Positions 47,174 through 56,670 of a DNA stretch of 64,000 nt are shown piece by piece. The position numbers and the translations under genes were made by a program. The stretch is from Shewanella sp. UCD-KL12 (GTDB lineage: Bacteria; Pseudomonadota; Gammaproteobacteria; Enterobacterales; Shewanellaceae): positions 62,085 through 126,084 of the forward strand of contig NZ_MPHJ01000004.1 of assembly GCF_001957125.1 (NCBI RefSeq). The letters run 5' to 3'. Numbering within the stretch: the stretch's first letter is position 1; each line of letters starts with the position of its first letter. Below the pieces are notes generated by a model, which ran no database searches, had not been told where the DNA came from, and saw only the letters and a program-made list of their open reading frames with translations.

Positions 47174-47466
47174 GTTCTCTTGGAGAAAAATTACACCCAA
47201 ATCCGTTTTGTAACCGTGATCTTTACCACAGTTTCTTTGCTATATGTAATTAAATTACATTGTTAACGACTTGTATGCTGCTTTGATGAACAAAACAGAC
47301 AAAAATAGCATAAAAAATCTTATGCGAACTGTGTCAAACAGATAAAAAAACTCATTTTTACCTGGTTAAATCATAGGGTAAAGTAGCGATCTTTATAGGC
47401 TATTATGACAATTGCCTAAAAGCCGTATATTTTTATATTACCGTGTTATCTCTTGAGGATATGTAA
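47174..47466. other. Divergent intergenic region adhE / MarC-family gene
   Basis: AT-rich region holding promoters for both genes. Apart from the CRP-like site I see a TTGAT half-site at about 47281 that could be part of an FNR box, but the second half is poor. No RNA gene is apparent. Confidence 0.35.
47215..47230. promoter_or_regulatory. CRP-like binding site upstream of adhE
   Basis: CGTGA-N6-CCACA matches the consensus TGTGA-N6-TCACA at eight of ten positions with correct spacing, about 90 bases before the adhE start. Prediction by eye only. Confidence 0.35.
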
Positions 47467-48099
47467 GTGGATTTGACTCTTTACGTTAAGTTTTTCTTGG
47501 GCTTGGTTGCGATTATCAATCCGGTTGGACTTTTACCTGTTTTTGTCAGCTTGACTAGTCACCAGACGCCCTTTGAACGGGATCAAACTGGCAAGGTCGC
47601 TAACTTTGCAGTGGTAGTGATCTTATTGGTCACTATATTTGCAGGCCAACATATCCTGAACATGTTTAGTATCTCACTTTCTGCATTTAGAATTGCAGGG
47701 GGCTCTTTGATAGCCATCATCGCCATGTCGATGCTACAAGGAAAGCTGGGTGAGGTGAAACGAAACAAAGAGGAGGACCGTGAAGCATCAGGCATGGAAT
47801 CAGTAGCTGTAGTGCCTCTTGCCTTGCCGTTAATGGCTGGACCGGGCGCGATTAGCTCTGTGATTGTATCCGCTGCCGAAAATGATAACTTTATTAATCA
47901 TATCGGCATGTCTATTACGGTGGTTCTGTTTGGCTTAACAAGCTACATCCTGTTTCGTTCAGCACCTATGATCTATAAGTTATTGGGTAAGACGGGCATT
48001 AACGTCATAACCCGTTTAATGGGTCTACTTATGTTGTCTATCGGTATTGAGGTGATTGCAGCTGGATTTAAAGGCTTGTTTCCTAATTTGCTCCAATAA
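47467..48099 (+). CDS. MarC/YhgN-family inner-membrane protein
   Basis: A 210-residue protein with about six transmembrane helices, beginning FLGLVAIINPVGLLPVF, the MarC-family signature, and with the conserved VVPLALPLMAGPGAISSVI segment near residue 117. Members are of unknown function; the name MarC does not imply drug resistance. The start is a GTG preceded by GAGG. A compact hairpin after the stop may terminate transcription. Confidence 0.88.
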   Translation: MDLTLYVKFFLGLVAIINPVGLLPVFVSLTSHQTPFERDQTGKVANFAVVVILLVTIFAGQHILNMFSISLSAFRIAGGSLIAIIAMSMLQGKLGEVKRNKEEDREASGMESVAVVPLALPLMAGPGAISSVIVSAAENDNFINHIGMSITVVLFGLTSYILFRSAPMIYKLLGKTGINVITRLMGLLMLSIGIEVIAAGFKGLFPNLLQ

Positions 48100-48151
48100 C
48101 TGTTGAGACAACTTGCTGTTAAAATCTTGATTTTTATTGAAAAGATAAAGT

Positions 48152-48172
48152 GACGCTCCTAGGCGGAGCGTC
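48152..48172 (+). terminator. Hairpin after the MarC-family gene
   Basis: Perfect stem GACGCTCC / GGAGCGTC with a five-base loop, 52 bases after the stop. Only three T residues follow, so termination may be modest. Confidence 0.6.
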
Positions 48173-48222
48173 TTTGGCTAATGTGTATAGCATGGGTTTC
48201 TAACATGTGGTTATTGATTGAG

Positions 48223-49557
48223 TTAAAGCTCTCTATTTAATTCAATCAAAGATCCAGAATTAGGACTGAACAGATGTTGGTGTAAACGTGCAGCGAATTC
48301 ATCGGTCATGCCTGAGATGTAATCAGCAATGACCCTATGGCTATTTAGACCGTTCGCTTTACTATCACGCCACCTTTTTTGGGTATTAGTAGGTAATAGT
48401 CGTTCAGGATCTGATTCAAACGCTTCAAATAGCTCCATCACTATCTGTTGTCCCTTGTACTCCAGCATCTGTATTTCAGGCTTTCTGATCACATATTTAT
48501 AAACGAAGCTTTTTAATGTTTCTAGTGCGATGGTGAAGTTGTCATCGAGACCTGCGTTAAAGCGCAATAGCTCATCATTAAAATTAGTATCTTCCTTGAT
48601 ATCTATAGCGGTGACAAAACCGTTTACTAAGGTGCCGATAGCATCCTTTCTTAAATGATGTTTACTTGAAAAAAGTTTACTGCCAATGGTACAAAATTCG
48701 TCACTTATCCAGCTGTCTTCACTTAATATAAGCGGGTTTGCGACATCACTTTTCCATTGTTCAAGATTAACTATTCCCATAACGATAGCATCCTCTAAAT
48801 CATGAACTGCATAGGCAATATCGTCAGCTAGCTCCATGATAGAACAGTCTAAGGATTTAAACTGAGTTCGCTTATGGCGATGATCTATGGGTTTATGGCT
48901 TGCTAAAAACCGCTCTTTATCACTGAGGCTGAGTGGCTCAAGTACCCACTCTAATATATCGATATCATCGTCAAAAATGCCTTTTACCGGCGTCCACTGA
49001 GCGGGTTTGAGCTGTCGAATATTAGATATACTATCAATGTCATAATCCTGTAAAAGATCAGAATAGGGGGCAGGGTACTTTAATACTCCCAATAAAGTCC
49101 TTCTACATAAGTTCATGCCAAAAAACTCAGTATAGGGCTCGAGTCCAGTCAGTATTCTGAACGTTTGCCCATTGCCTTCAAACCCACCATGTTTACGCAT
49201 CATATAGTTAAGCGCGACTTCACCGCCATGTCCAAATGGTGGGTGACCGATATCATGAGCCAGGCATAATGACTCTATCAAACTCATTGAATCAAACAGC
49301 CTTTCTAGCTCTGGGCGCTTTTGCTTGAGTTGAGCGCGAATACCTGTACCTATTTGGGATACTTCAAGAGAGTGTGTAAGACGAGTACGATAGAAATCAT
49401 TCATGCCTACTCCTAACACCTGGGTTTTGGCCTGTAAGCGCCTAAATGCAGCAGAGTGAAGGATTCTAGCTCTATCTCTTTGGTAAGGGCTACGGTGATC
49501 GTTGCGTCGTTTTTTATCTTCGCTTAAACGTCGTGCGTGCCATACAGACTCTGTCAT
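48223..49557 (-). CDS. dgt: Deoxyguanosinetriphosphate triphosphohydrolase-like protein
   Basis: A 444-residue HD-domain dNTPase. HD metal ligands appear in [11 protein letters not shown] (His near 63), [15 protein letters not shown] (His-Asp near 100) and [15 protein letters not shown] (Asp near 242). Members hydrolyse dGTP or other dNTPs to the deoxynucleoside and triphosphate, trimming the dNTP pool; some related enzymes restrict phage. It lies 51 bases downstream of yfbR on the same strand, another HD phosphohydrolase acting on deoxynucleotides, so the two probably form one unit. Confidence 0.88.
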   Translation of the reverse strand: MTESVWHARRLSEDKKRRNDHRSPYQRDRARILHSAAFRRLQAKTQVLGVGMNDFYRTRLTHSLEVSQIGTGIRAQLKQKRPELERLFDSMSLIESLCLAHDIGHPPFGHGGEVALNYMMRKHGGFEGNGQTFRILTGLEPYTEFFGMNLCRRTLLGVLKYPAPYSDLLQDYDIDSISNIRQLKPAQWTPVKGIFDDDIDILEWVLEPLSLSDKERFLASHKPIDHRHKRTQFKSLDCSIMELADDIAYAVHDLEDAIVMGIVNLEQWKSDVANPLILSEDSWISDEFCTIGSKLFSSKHHLRKDAIGTLVNGFVTAIDIKEDTNFNDELLRFNAGLDDNFTIALETLKSFVYKYVIRKPEIQMLEYKGQQIVMELFEAFESDPERLLPTNTQKRWRDSKANGLNSHRVIADYISGMTDEFAARLHQHLFSPNSGSLIELNREL

Positions 49558-49607
49558 AAGGGATCTCTTTTCAATGCTACTTATAAGAAGTGTTATTCCA
49601 ATTGGTA

Positions 49608-50195
49608 TTAAAGCAGCTGATTAATATCATCTAAATTCAATTTAAAACTAGGAATAAAGCAATCGATAAAATACTTAACCGCGGGATCGGGGTTTTCACT
49701 CAAAGCGTGTTCTAACCGTTTTCGGGCTGTATTGAACTCCTTGTTTCCCGCGCCATGCTCCTCAAGGCATTTGATATAGGCGCAAATGGTGTCAGCTGAT
49801 TTCACTAATGACTTGTATCTTGCATCTGCATACTCACTGACTAGCAGGGCCTTATAATCATCCTGAAACTCATCGGGGACCATCTCCAATAGCCTTTTCT
49901 CAGCTATAGCTTCAATTTTTTTGTATTCAGATTCAATCTCTTTATTGAAGTACTTTACCGGGGTGGGTAAGTCTCCTGTGATAATCTCACTTGCATCGTG
50001 AAATATTGCGATTGTTGCAGCTCTATCAGGTGATAGGGTCGTACCAAATTTACGATTACTAATGATTGCTAGACTATGGGATATCATGGCAACTTGTAGC
50101 GAGTGTTCTTGAACGTTTTCAGTTCTAACATTGTACATGAGTGGCCAGCGTTGAATTAATTTCATGCGAGCAAGGTGGGCGAAAAGATGGCTCAT
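49608..50195 (-). CDS. yfbR: HD-domain 5'-deoxynucleotidase YfbR
   Basis: A 195-residue HD hydrolase releasing phosphate from deoxyribonucleoside 5'-monophosphates. Metal-binding residues are in [11 protein letters not shown] (His near 33) and [22 protein letters not shown] (His-Asp near 68-69), followed by Asp near 137 in [10 protein letters not shown], all as in E. coli YfbR. It is upstream of dgt, and alaA is the next gene on the same strand (E. coli also places yfbR next to alaA). Confidence 0.92.
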   Translation of the reverse strand: MSHLFAHLARMKLIQRWPLMYNVRTENVQEHSLQVAMISHSLAIISNRKFGTTLSPDRAATIAIFHDASEIITGDLPTPVKYFNKEIESEYKKIEAIAEKRLLEMVPDEFQDDYKALLVSEYADARYKSLVKSADTICAYIKCLEEHGAGNKEFNTARKRLEHALSENPDPAVKYFIDCFIPSFKLNLDDINQLL

Positions 50196-50319
50196 GGATA
50201 AATTCTGCCTATTTCTTTAACGAGATAAACTTACATTAGCACAAGCATCTAATTAGAAAAATAAAAGCAACCCATGAGGTTACTTTTATTATCGAGATAG
50301 TGACGAGTTACGGAACTGG

Positions 50320-51534
50320 CTATTGGCGATATGTTTCCATAAACTCACCAAATTCGATCAGTGCTTTCTCTAGATCTTCTTTATGGGGGAGGAAAACGAC
50401 TCTAAGATGATCTGGCTCTGGCCAGTTAAATGCGGTGCCATGGACGAGTAGGATCTTTTTCTCTCTTAATAGATCAAGTACTAAACGCTCGTCATCGCGA
50501 ATATTGAACTTTTTACTATCAAGTTTAGGGAAGGCATACATGGCCCCTTTAGGACATTTAACACTGACTCCTGGGATCTGGTTGAGTAGCTCAATGCATG
50601 TGTCACGTTGAACTTTTAACCTGCCGTCATCAATTAGCAGCTCGTTTATACTTTGGTAACCACCAAGCGCAGTTTGAATGGCATGTTGATTTGGGACATT
50701 GGAGCAAAGTCGCATTGAAGCCAACATTTCAAGACCTTCAATATAGCTTTTTGCCGCTTTTAAGTTCCCCGATAACATCATCCAACCGACTCGAAATCCA
50801 GCTGCTCGGTAAGATTTTGATAATCCGTTGAACGTTACTGTGAGTATGTCATCCGATAAGCTAGCGGCTGGGACATGCTGAGCTTCGTCGTACAAGATCT
50901 TGTCATAGATCTCATCGGCAAAGAGAATAAGGTTATGCTCTCTACAGATCTCAATAGCTTCTAGTAACAGCGCTTTGGAGTACACGGCACCTGTAGGGTT
51001 ATTCGGGTTTATCAGTACTAAGCCTCTAGTTCTTGGTGTTATTTTTGATCTAATATCATCAAGATCCGGAAACCAGTCCGCTTCCTCATCACAGCGATAG
51101 TGCTGAGCATGGCCACCTGAAAGGTGAACTGCAGCTGTCCATAACGGGTAATCAGGGGAAGGTATAAGCACTTCATCACCGGAATTTAATAGGCCCTGCA
51201 TGGCCATTACGATAAGCTCTGAAACACCGTTACCGATATAGATATCTTCGATATCAACACCAAAGATCCCTTGTGATTGATAATGCTGAACAATGGCCTT
51301 TCTGGCGGAGAAAAGACCTTTGGATTCACAATAGCCCTGGGCACTTGGAAGATTCAAGATAACGTCACGTACAATCTCTTCTGGCGCTTCAAAACCAAAG
51401 GGAGCAGGATTACCAATATTTAGCTTTAAAATGCGGTGTCCTTCATCTTCAAGGCGGCGTGCCTCTTTGTGTACAGGCCCTCTGATGTCATAACAGACAG
51501 TGTCTAGTTTGTTTGATTTGATGATTGGACGCAC
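50320..51534 (-). CDS. alaA: Glutamate-pyruvate aminotransferase AlaA
   Basis: A 404-residue fold-type I PLP aminotransferase making alanine from pyruvate and glutamate. The PLP Lys is in TFNGLSKSYRAAGFRVGWM near residue 240, the substrate-binding NPNNPTGAVY near 173, and the C-terminal Arg in HLRVVFLP near 380. Length and motifs match E. coli AlaA. The neighbouring yfbR gene supports the assignment. Confidence 0.92.
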   Translation of the reverse strand: MRPIIKSNKLDTVCYDIRGPVHKEARRLEDEGHRILKLNIGNPAPFGFEAPEEIVRDVILNLPSAQGYCESKGLFSARKAIVQHYQSQGIFGVDIEDIYIGNGVSELIVMAMQGLLNSGDEVLIPSPDYPLWTAAVHLSGGHAQHYRCDEEADWFPDLDDIRSKITPRTRGLVLINPNNPTGAVYSKALLLEAIEICREHNLILFADEIYDKILYDEAQHVPAASLSDDILTVTFNGLSKSYRAAGFRVGWMMLSGNLKAAKSYIEGLEMLASMRLCSNVPNQHAIQTALGGYQSINELLIDDGRLKVQRDTCIELLNQIPGVSVKCPKGAMYAFPKLDSKKFNIRDDERLVLDLLREKKILLVHGTAFNWPEPDHLRVVFLPHKEDLEKALIEFGEFMETYRQ

Positions 51535-51821
51535 AAATAACCTCTACATTTCTAAAAAGCATCACTGAGTAGCTTTAAAATGCGAATACCGCATAAAGTC
51601 TCTGGACAATAACGAATAACTGACAGTTTTAGAAGTTGTTTCGTTGATTTTATTGCAATTTGAGATAAGAATTTTTAGTTGTTAATACTAAGTGAGTGCG
51701 TATTGATAATTACTTGCGGAGTTATGCACTGAATAAAACCTTTGCTTTGGGGTTATATGCTTTGTGCGGGGTTGTTCAAATGAGAGAGACGGATAAAATC
51801 TGAGATTTAAAGGTTACAAAA
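51535..51821. other. Intergenic region between efp terminator and alaA
   Basis: About 290 bases that must contain the alaA promoter (leftward). I see no repeat, palindrome or RNA gene worth reporting. Confidence 0.35.
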
Positions 51822-51843
51822 AAGCCAGTGCGATCACTGGCTT
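51822..51843 (-). terminator. Intrinsic terminator of efp
   Basis: On the minus strand: stem AAGCCAGTG / CACTGGCTT with a four-base loop followed by T residues, 28 bases after the efp stop. Confidence 0.92.
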
Positions 51844-51870
51844 CCCATTTTCATAAAGGTTTAATGAAAC

Positions 51871-52434
51871 TTAAACGCGCTTCTTGAACTCATGAGTACG
51901 TGTATCAATTTCAATAAAATCACCCGTTTTAACGAAATCAGCAACAGTAAGGGTGAAGTCAGTACCTAAAAGAGTTGCAGGCTTCATGACTTTACCTGAA
52001 GTGTCACCACGAGCCGATGGCTCAGTGTAACCTACTTCACGAGCAACTGTTGTTGGTAGCTCAACAGAGATGGCTTTACCTTCATAGAAGGTAACCTGGA
52101 CGATATCTTCCATACCGTCAACGATATAGTTAAGTGCATCACCAACGTTTTCAGCTTCAACATCATAAGGGTTGTACTCTTCATCCATAAATACATACAT
52201 AGGATCGGCATAGTAAGAGTAAGTACAATCTAGGCGCTCAAGAATGATATCTTCAACTTTATCTTCTGCTTTAAAGGCGGTTTCTGTGCCACTGCCAGTA
52301 AGTAGGTTTTTTATTTTCATTTTTACGACAGAAGAGCCGCGCCCAGACATGTGATAGTCGGTCTTTAGTACCACCATAGGATCTTTACCTATCATGATGA
52401 CGTTACCTACGCGTATCTCTTGAGCTGTTTTCAT
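51871..52434 (-). CDS. efp: Elongation factor P (Arg32, rhamnosylated type)
   Basis: A 187-residue EF-P that rescues ribosomes stalled at polyproline stretches. The KOW-like N domain is followed by two OB domains, ending [18 protein letters not shown] and [13 protein letters not shown]. The loop that enters the peptidyl-transferase centre reads MSGRGSS with Arg32 at its tip, not the Lys of E. coli EF-P. This is the form activated by arginine rhamnosylation, and the cognate enzyme gene earP lies 70 bases upstream on the same strand. Polyproline proteins here should therefore depend on dTDP-rhamnose supply. Confidence 0.96.
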   Translation of the reverse strand: MKTAQEIRVGNVIMIGKDPMVVLKTDYHMSGRGSSVVKMKIKNLLTGSGTETAFKAEDKVEDIILERLDCTYSYYADPMYVFMDEEYNPYDVEAENVGDALNYIVDGMEDIVQVTFYEGKAISVELPTTVAREVGYTEPSARGDTSGKVMKPATLLGTDFTLTVADFVKTGDFIEIDTRTHEFKKRV

Positions 52435-52504
52435 TATCTATTCCTATTCTTTAGTTCAATATTTTAGTTGAACCGAGTGCCAACAAATTTGAATGGCGAG
52501 AATC

Positions 52505-53665
52505 TTAGCCTTTTTTGACAAATTGCACTAGTCGAGTTGCTAAATCTGCGTCATTAATTGCTTCTACCGGCCATTTTGTTGCATGCGAAGTCAGTTGTGG
52601 GTATTTAAGATGCAGTTTTTGCCACTGCGCAGCAACGGTTTGATTGTCTTGCTGATTGAAGCCAATATTAAGCTGTTGCCATGCATGACTCGTTTCATTA
52701 TCCAAAGAGCGGCTATACCGAGTAAAGAAGGCCTTTAATTTATCTAAATGCGCATCATTTTCTTGTGGATAAATATGCCAGATAAAGGGGCGCTTGGCCC
52801 ATTGAGCACGCAAGAAAGAGTCTTCACCGCGAACAATATTAAAATCACAACTCCAAAGCAGTTGATCGTAGCTGACTTGATCAGTCATTGGCAGGATATG
52901 TAGCGATAAACTGCCTAAGGTCACACAATCGCCTGGTTGCAGCAAAGCGTTAGAAAATAGTGGCTGAATACTCGTTAGACTTTTTCCTTGGGGAACTAAC
53001 GCATGGACTGGCGTTGTAGATTGACTCCATAATTCACAGAGCGTTGTTAATGCACTTGTCTCATAGCTAAATACACTAATTAATGTATCGCTTTCATTTA
53101 CCCCTTCAATAGATAATTTTTGTAATAAGGCTGCTCGATGAGCTTTATCTGCCTGCCATTGAGTGACTTGGTCTAATAAGCCTGTTTCGCAGATCAGTCC
53201 GCCAGAGTGCTTGGAAAAACCAGGAAAGTAGAAATGTTTGGCTATGCCATTGCTTTGCAATGAGGGCAGGCCGTGACAGTCATCGACCCATGACTCTGAG
53301 CTCAAGTACTCTAAATTAATCCAGCTTGGCGGTTTATCTAAACGTTCTAGCTCACTGGTAACACTTGAAGGTAGTTCACAAGCAAACGCCTCAATGAGTA
53401 CGTCACCTGCTTGCCACTTAATAACGAGCGGATTTTGCCAGTGAATAATGGTCACCCCTTGATGGGTCTGACTATCTAACGCAGGATCTAAAGCTGGTAA
53501 AATATGGGTAAAGCTATTGAGATCATCGACCCATAGGCGGACCGAGATGTTGAAGTCATTTGAAAGTTGCCTAGCTAAGCGCCACGTAACGCCTATATCC
53601 CCATAGTTATCGATAACCGTACAAAATATATCCCAGTGAGTGGAAGAACTATCAAATTTGGTCAT
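52505..53665 (-). CDS. earP: EF-P arginine rhamnosyltransferase EarP
   Basis: A GT-B-fold glycosyltransferase of about 386 residues that attaches rhamnose from dTDP-beta-L-rhamnose to Arg32 of EF-P with inversion. The N-terminal WDIFCTVIDNYGDIGVTWRLARQL carries Asp19 and Asp23, matching the catalytic pair of characterised EarPs. RGEDSFLRAQW near residues 279-289 holds the conserved Glu that binds the sugar nucleotide. I chose the second of two tandem ATGs. It is probably co-transcribed with efp. No rml genes are in the window. Confidence 0.93.
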   Translation of the reverse strand: MTKFDSSSTHWDIFCTVIDNYGDIGVTWRLARQLSNDFNISVRLWVDDLNSFTHILPALDPALDSQTHQGVTIIHWQNPLVIKWQAGDVLIEAFACELPSSVTSELERLDKPPSWINLEYLSSESWVDDCHGLPSLQSNGIAKHFYFPGFSKHSGGLICETGLLDQVTQWQADKAHRAALLQKLSIEGVNESDTLISVFSYETSALTTLCELWSQSTTPVHALVPQGKSLTSIQPLFSNALLQPGDCVTLGSLSLHILPMTDQVSYDQLLWSCDFNIVRGEDSFLRAQWAKRPFIWHIYPQENDAHLDKLKAFFTRYSRSLDNETSHAWQQLNIGFNQQDNQTVAAQWQKLHLKYPQLTSHATKWPVEAINDADLATRLVQFVKKG

Positions 53666-53718
53666 CATATACTCAGCGGTTTAATGGTTAGAAAAAATGC
53701 CCTCAGATTGAAGACAAC

Positions 53719-53752
53719 AAAAAAGCGGCGCTATTGCTAGTCGCCGCTTTTT
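53719..53752 (-). terminator. Intrinsic terminator of fldA
   Basis: On the minus strand: stem AAAAGCGGCG / CGCCGCTTTT with a loop of about 11 bases and a T run, directly after the fldA stop. It separates fldA from earP. Confidence 0.9.
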
Positions 53753-53767
53753 CTTAGGTTAGAAGCA

Positions 53768-54298
53768 TTAATCTTCTAATTCAGCAAGACACATCTCTTC
53801 ATATATCTGCTTAACCCAAGCATCGACGCGCTCTTCAGTCAATTCAGGTTGTCTATCTTCATCAATACCTAAACCTACAAAGTGCTTCTCATCAGAGGTT
53901 AGTCCTTTAGAGGCTTCAAAATCGTAACCTTCGACTGGCCAATGACCGATAACAATGCCACCTCGGCCCTCAACAATCTCATTAACCATGCCCATAGCAT
54001 CAAGGAAGTACTCAGCGTAATCTTCTTGATCACCACAACCAAAGATTGCGATTAACTTATCTTCGAAATTGATCTGTTCAAGTTCAGGGAAGAAGTCGTC
54101 CCAATCACATTGTGCTTCACCGTAATACCAGGTTGGGATACCAAAAAGAAGAAGATCATAATCTTCAATTTGTTCCTTGGTACTTTTGGCGATATCTTTC
54201 ACCTCAACCATTTTCTTACCCAGTTTTTTCTGGATCATTTTGGCTACGGCTTCAGTGTTACCTGTATCGCTACCGAAAAAAAGACCTACAGTTGCCAT
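53768..54298 (-). CDS. fldA: Flavodoxin 1
   Basis: A 176-residue long-chain flavodoxin. The FMN phosphate loop is FFGSDTGNTEAVA near residues 7-19, with the WYYGEAQCDWDDF loop near 57 and the long-chain insertion GCGDQEDYAEYF near 97. It is a low-potential electron carrier for radical-SAM and other enzymes. It is the last gene of the ybfF-DUF2788-ybfE-fldA series and is followed by a terminator. In E. coli the order fldA-ybfE-ybfF-seqA-pgm is the same. Confidence 0.95.
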   Translation of the reverse strand: MATVGLFFGSDTGNTEAVAKMIQKKLGKKMVEVKDIAKSTKEQIEDYDLLLFGIPTWYYGEAQCDWDDFFPELEQINFEDKLIAIFGCGDQEDYAEYFLDAMGMVNEIVEGRGGIVIGHWPVEGYDFEASKGLTSDEKHFVGLGIDEDRQPELTEERVDAWVKQIYEEMCLAELED

Positions 54299-54346
54299 TG
54301 TCTTTCCTTTATCTTATTCGCTGTAATGTTTTCGTTAACAAAAGCG

Positions 54347-54619
54347 TTAGGCGCTAACCTGCTTTTGCAATATTAATTCTATTAATTGGCTGCGGCTGAT
54401 ATTACTGGCCAAAGCTTTTTCATTCAAGGCGTCATACAAATCTTGTGACACCTTTAACTCTATTCGTTTTAAACCATTCGCTTTATCGCGTTGGATCTGA
54501 TTACGCTTATTGATTTTTAGCTGCTGATCTCGAGGTAGTGGGTTACTACGTGGACGACCGCGACGCTTTTCAGTTGCGAATAGATCTATTGTGGTTCTGT
54601 CTGATGTTTCTTTTGCCAT
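54347..54619 (-). CDS. ybfE: YbfE-like ribbon-helix-helix protein
   Basis: A 90-residue basic protein with an RPRSNPLPRDQQLKINKRNQ segment and a C-terminal ribbon-helix-helix-like region (RIELKVSQDLYDALNEKALASNISRSQLIELIL). E. coli YbfE, also upstream of fldA, is known as a LexA-regulated gene. I see no clear LexA box here, so SOS control is not shown in this genome. It is probably DNA binding and lies 48 bases upstream of fldA. Confidence 0.82.
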   Translation of the reverse strand: MAKETSDRTTIDLFATEKRRGRPRSNPLPRDQQLKINKRNQIQRDKANGLKRIELKVSQDLYDALNEKALASNISRSQLIELILQKQVSA

Positions 54620-54629
54620 TGGAACTGTC

Positions 54630-54851
54630 TTAACCTATGCCTGAACCTTCCCAGGACATCTGAATTAACCCTTTTGCTATGAATCCGGCGCAGCCGAGAA
54701 ATAAAACTAACCATACGATGTATCGACCAAACTTAGGCACTTGGCCCTGTTTTAGCACATCATGAATGGCCATACCGATAAAGAAAAAAATTGCTGCAAA
54801 GAAGAGGTTTAGCCCTAATGCTTCAATTTGTTCCATATGCTGAGATAACAT
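54630..54851 (-). CDS. DUF2788 small membrane protein
   Basis: A 73-residue protein with two hydrophobic helices (about residues 13-32 and 44-64) joined by the conserved DVLKQGQVPKFGRYI loop. This is the DUF2788 family, of unknown function. It lies 10 bases upstream of ybfE and is an insertion compared with the E. coli order. Confidence 0.8.
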   Translation of the reverse strand: MLSQHMEQIEALGLNLFFAAIFFFIGMAIHDVLKQGQVPKFGRYIVWLVLFLGCAGFIAKGLIQMSWEGSGIG

Positions 54852-54934
54852 CTATCGCTTCCTCAGGTTCAAAAGAGGCGCGAATATATCATAGTTGAAT
54901 CCTGTCTGCTATATAGAAGAGCGAGATTTAAGGA

Positions 54935-55717
54935 TCATTCCCTATCATGTTTATTGATAAAGTCACTCACTATTCGATTGAAAATGGTCGGTTTTTGTGC
55001 ATGAAGCCAATGTCCAGCTCCCTCAATTGTTTTAGCTTGAACACGAGGAAATTGTTTGATTATAGCTTCTCGATGATCCGCAGTAACATAATCAGAATCA
55101 GCGCCTCTGATAAACAATGTGCCTTGTTTGTATTGAGCAAAGTCCGTAAGGCTAATATCGTTATACCAGCCGATTAAACTTGGGTAACAGGCTTGCAAAC
55201 CATCAAGATTCATTTTCCATTTGAAGCCTGTCGCAGTACGGCTTAAATTCTTTAATAGAAATTGTGCTGTCCCCTCATCAATACCGGCACTTGTTAACGC
55301 TTGTAGTGCTTGAGTTCTGTCTTGTACTGCATCAAGGTCAATATTTTGTAGCGCATTAAAAATAAGATTATGCCGTTCATGGTAACTAACAGGTGCAATA
55401 TCGGCGACAACTAAACTAGTGACTTTCTCGGGAGAAGCAAGCGCAGCGGCCATTGCAATTTTCCCCCCCATAGAGTGGCCAACAAGGTGAGCTCGCTCAA
55501 TATTGTTGTCAGCCATCAGCGCTAAAATTGCTTGGCCAAGTTTTGGGTAGTCCATGGCGTCCCAATGTGGACTTAGGCCATGATTGGGGACATCTACTCG
55601 GATAACTTTATGGCTCGACTCTAAGTGTTTTGCCAAGCCTTTTAAGTTATCAAGGTTACCAAATAGGCCATGGATTAGAATTACCACAGAGCCTTCGCCT
55701 GATGAGATAAAATGCAT
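54935..55717 (-). CDS. ybfF: Alpha/beta-hydrolase esterase YbfF
   Basis: A 260-residue alpha/beta hydrolase. The oxyanion segment is LIHGLFGNLDN near residue 13, the nucleophile Ser near residue 83 in VGHSMGGKIA, the acid is likely Asp in FIRGADSDYV near 205, and the His is in EGAGHWLHAQKP near 237. The E. coli homologue hydrolyses short-chain acyl esters and palmitoyl-CoA. It is the first gene of the minus-strand set and divergent from seqA, as in enterobacteria. Confidence 0.92.
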   Translation of the reverse strand: MHFISSGEGSVVILIHGLFGNLDNLKGLAKHLESSHKVIRVDVPNHGLSPHWDAMDYPKLGQAILALMADNNIERAHLVGHSMGGKIAMAAALASPEKVTSLVVADIAPVSYHERHNLIFNALQNIDLDAVQDRTQALQALTSAGIDEGTAQFLLKNLSRTATGFKWKMNLDGLQACYPSLIGWYNDISLTDFAQYKQGTLFIRGADSDYVTADHREAIIKQFPRVQAKTIEGAGHWLHAQKPTIFNRIVSDFINKHDRE

Positions 55718-56015
55718 GACAGATCCTATTGAGGTTTAAATTACCCCGATTGTGCCTGCATCTGGGTTATCTTGACAAGAATACTTGGTTATTATGAATA
55801 TAGATGCTGACTTTTTAAACAAACAATAGCTGTTTTAAAGTTCAAATCACGATCTGGTTAATTTTTACTTCGAAGGCTCTTTATTCCTTGCAGCGAGTTG
55901 ACATACACTTGCTATAGATCGTTGAAGATTAACTTAAACATAATAGATGAAGTGTTTACTTCTGTTCAAATCGAGCAGTTATTCAACAAAATTTCACTTA
56001 AGGAAGACTAAGGTC

Positions 56016-56561
56016 ATGAAATATATTGAGGTCGATGAAGAGCTATATCGCCATATTGCAGGAAAAACTGAGCAAATTGGTGAAAGTGCTTCAGATATTC
56101 TACGCCGTTTACTAGGGCTAGATGTCGAATCTGTAAATCATGACACGCCTGAAACTATCAGTCATCCTGGTATGGAGGCGGTGACTGCACCTGCTGAAGT
56201 CGTAGAAACCCCGCCACAGATAAATACAGACTTTACTGAGTGTATCGATAAAGAGGAGCTGGCAGCCCAAAAGGGTGCTGTTGGACGCTTCCTGTTTATT
56301 CTTGAGGCTGTGTACCGTGCTGCTCCCGACCAGTTTTCTCAAGTTCTTCAAATTCAGGGAAGAGACCGCCTCTACTTTGCGACATCTAAAGATTCACTGC
56401 TAAAAGCAAGTAAATCAGCGAATCCTAAAGAGATTGGTCAAAGTGGCTTCTGGGTAACGACGAATAACAACACAGCTAAGAAACGCAATATCTTAACTGA
56501 AGTGCTGCAGCAATACGGCACAGTAGAAGCACAAATTGAAGCGATCACGAATAATCTGTAA
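56016..56561 (+). CDS. seqA: Replication initiation sequestration protein SeqA
   Basis: A 181-residue negative modulator of initiation that binds hemimethylated GATC sites. The N-terminal multimerisation helices (MKYIEVDEELYRHIAGKTEQIGE) and the C-terminal DNA-binding domain from about residue 105 (GAVGRFLFILEAVYRAAPDQFSQVLQIQGRDRLYFATS) are complete. I chose ATG 56016 after TAAGG, which gives the canonical MKYIEVD start; the longer frame adds 23 unrelated residues. Its presence implies Dam methylation. It is linked to pgm as in E. coli. Confidence 0.95.
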   Translation: MKYIEVDEELYRHIAGKTEQIGESASDILRRLLGLDVESVNHDTPETISHPGMEAVTAPAEVVETPPQINTDFTECIDKEELAAQKGAVGRFLFILEAVYRAAPDQFSQVLQIQGRDRLYFATSKDSLLKASKSANPKEIGQSGFWVTTNNNTAKKRNILTEVLQQYGTVEAQIEAITNNL

Positions 56562-56670
56562 TAACTATGTCGCACAATGCACATTAAAATAGCTGAAGTC
56601 ATTGCTGAATGAATTCAGCTTTTTTATTTGTCGCTATGGTTAAAGAACACGTTTGGTTAAGGAGTCGAGT

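Noticed and set aside
47281..47300. FNR box upstream of adhE
   Set aside because: One TTGAT half-site is clear but the opposite half is poor.
49590..49612. ATTCCAATTGGTATT palindrome at the end of yfbR, similar to the ends of the element at 59076
   Set aside because: Only a short palindrome with no partner repeat, and it overlaps the yfbR stop codon; not a mobile element.
54347..54640. LexA operator near ybfE, expected because E. coli ybfE is LexA regulated
   Set aside because: I could not find a CTG-N10-CAG site with the right flanks in the gap to DUF2788 or upstream.
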